A stretch of DNA of 64,000 bases from JABJGO01 sp963921245 (GTDB lineage Bacteria > Pseudomonadota > Alphaproteobacteria > Rhodospirillales > Casp-alpha2): contig CAWUEY030000001.1 of NCBI GenBank assembly GCA_963921245.4, positions 2,666,001-2,730,000 of the forward strand. The letters run 5' to 3'. Numbering within the stretch: the stretch's first letter is position 1; each line of letters begins with the position of its first letter. The notes below the pieces were generated by a model that did not search any database, was not told where the DNA came from, and worked only from the letters and a program-made list of their open reading frames with translations. Positions 63,366-64,000 of the stretch are shown here, one piece after another. Both the position numbers and the translations under genes were made by a program.

Positions 63366-64000
63366 TTGGCCAGCTTGAAACGAATTGTGGTCACATCCTT
63401 CAACGCAAAGGGCTTTCAACAGTACGGCGAAAACATGATTGCAACGTTCAAGGAATACTGGCCCGAGGACGTCAAGCTTATCGTTGTTTCAGAAGACCCT
63501 CTTCCTATCCTTAATGACAATCGGGTTGAGTTCAGGGACTACGGCAAACTCGCACCCGAGGGAAATCATTTCAAAAGAAAGTTTGGTTCATTTTCTGAAG
63601 CAAACGGAAATTTTATTGAATTCAAGGAAACGGATGAAGGAACAAAGGTTCTTAGGTTGTACAATTTTCGGTTCGACGCTATTCGGTTTTCTCACAAGGT
63701 TTTCTCAATTTTCGGTGTTGATCGAAGCTATGATTGTGATGAGTTAATCTGGCTGGATGGTGATACCCTTTCCCATTCCTCAATTGACCAGGCATTTTTC
63801 GACGGTGTATCACCCGGGTCTGGTCACTTGAGTTATCTCGGGCGGGAAAAAACTCAAAGCCCCTATAGTGAATGCGGTTTCATGGTATTTAACCGGCGCA
63901 ATAGAATCCACAGTGTGTTTATGAACCAACTGACAACCGAATACTTGAACGGGGAGCTATTTCTGCTTCCCCAGTGGCATGATTGTATGATGATCGATGC
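63366..64000 (+). CDS. Glycosyltransferase-like protein, 3' end outside window
   Basis: An open frame from TTG at 63366 runs off the window (at least 211 residues). A perfect AGGAGG lies 5 nt before the TTG; the ATG just after it is in a frame that stops at once. The product begins LASLKRIVVTSFNAKGFQQY. LIWLDGDTLSH is a DxD-type nucleotide-sugar and metal site, and ECGFMVFNRRNRIHSVF resembles GT-A enzymes acting in surface glycan synthesis. Divergent from asnB (145 bp). Confidence 0.7.
   Translation, partial: MASLKRIVVTSFNAKGFQQYGENMIATFKEYWPEDVKLIVVSEDPLPILNDNRVEFRDYGKLAPEGNHFKRKFGSFSEANGNFIEFKETDEGTKVLRLYNFRFDAIRFSHKVFSIFGVDRSYDCDELIWLDGDTLSHSSIDQAFFDGVSPGSGHLSYLGREKTQSPYSECGFMVFNRRNRIHSVFMNQLTTEYLNGELFLLPQWHDCMMID

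Overview
The window looks like the chromosome of a marine, flagellated alphaproteobacterium, probably Rhodospirillales-like. This rests on an aa3 oxidase operon with Cox11/CtaG, the alphaproteobacterial flagellar regulators FliX and FlaF, sigma-54 promoters on flagellar genes, and a tdm-tmm pair for trimethylamine N-oxide and trimethylamine, which is typical of marine alphaproteobacteria. No rRNA, tRNA or CRISPR array was seen.

Layout. 1-2.2 kb holds the end of a DUF1223 protein and htpG. 2.28-3.01 kb is a decayed IS1595-type element wedged between htpG and the oxidase operon. 3.15-7.15 kb (minus) is ctaC-ctaD-ctaG-ctaE. Divergent from it, 7.4-10.4 kb carries a 26-residue membrane peptide, a DUF420 protein, an atypical heme-copper-oxidase subunit I homologue and ctaB. 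10.5-17.6 kb is metabolic: M32 carboxypeptidase, a ferredoxin reductase with a [2Fe-2S] ferredoxin, a DyP peroxidase, an SDR, a hydroxyproline-epimerase-type protein and a PCu(A)C copper chaperone. 17.8-23.4 kb holds two tandem FecR-domain, Ala/Glu-rich, probably secreted proteins that share a 2.17 kb block. 23.6-32.9 kb has an amidinotransferase-fold hydrolase, DUF2478, a NiCoT/UreH-type metal permease, a cupin, tdm-tmm, a ureohydrolase and an M81 protein.

33.0-50.2 kb is a flagellar block: fliX, an orphan iron-type ABC ATPase, flgE, flgI, a flgJ-type rod protein, flgN, flgK, flgL, flaF, an unknown gene, a TPR glycosyltransferase (minus) and a flagellin. flgE and flgI each have a clear sigma-54 -24/-12 promoter. 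FlgE and FlgL are much enlarged and share a roughly 90-residue repeat module. 50.4 kb to the end is a glycan and protein-modification island: two methyltransferases, manC, gmd, a TPR-OGT-sulfotransferase-like fusion, a sulfotransferase, two glycosyltransferase-like genes (one cut by the window end), a TPR-GT9-like protein and an asparagine synthetase.

The most striking object is the flagellin (48417-50192). Its variable domain is replaced by about 49 consecutive six-residue repeats of the type V-A-S-Q-A-S. This fits the left-handed beta-helix hexapeptide pattern and supplies about two serines per repeat. The repeat is flanked by SPINDLY/OGT-like TPR glycosyltransferases, a GDP-sugar pathway and sulfotransferases, so a beta-helical, heavily O-modified filament surface is a testable proposal.
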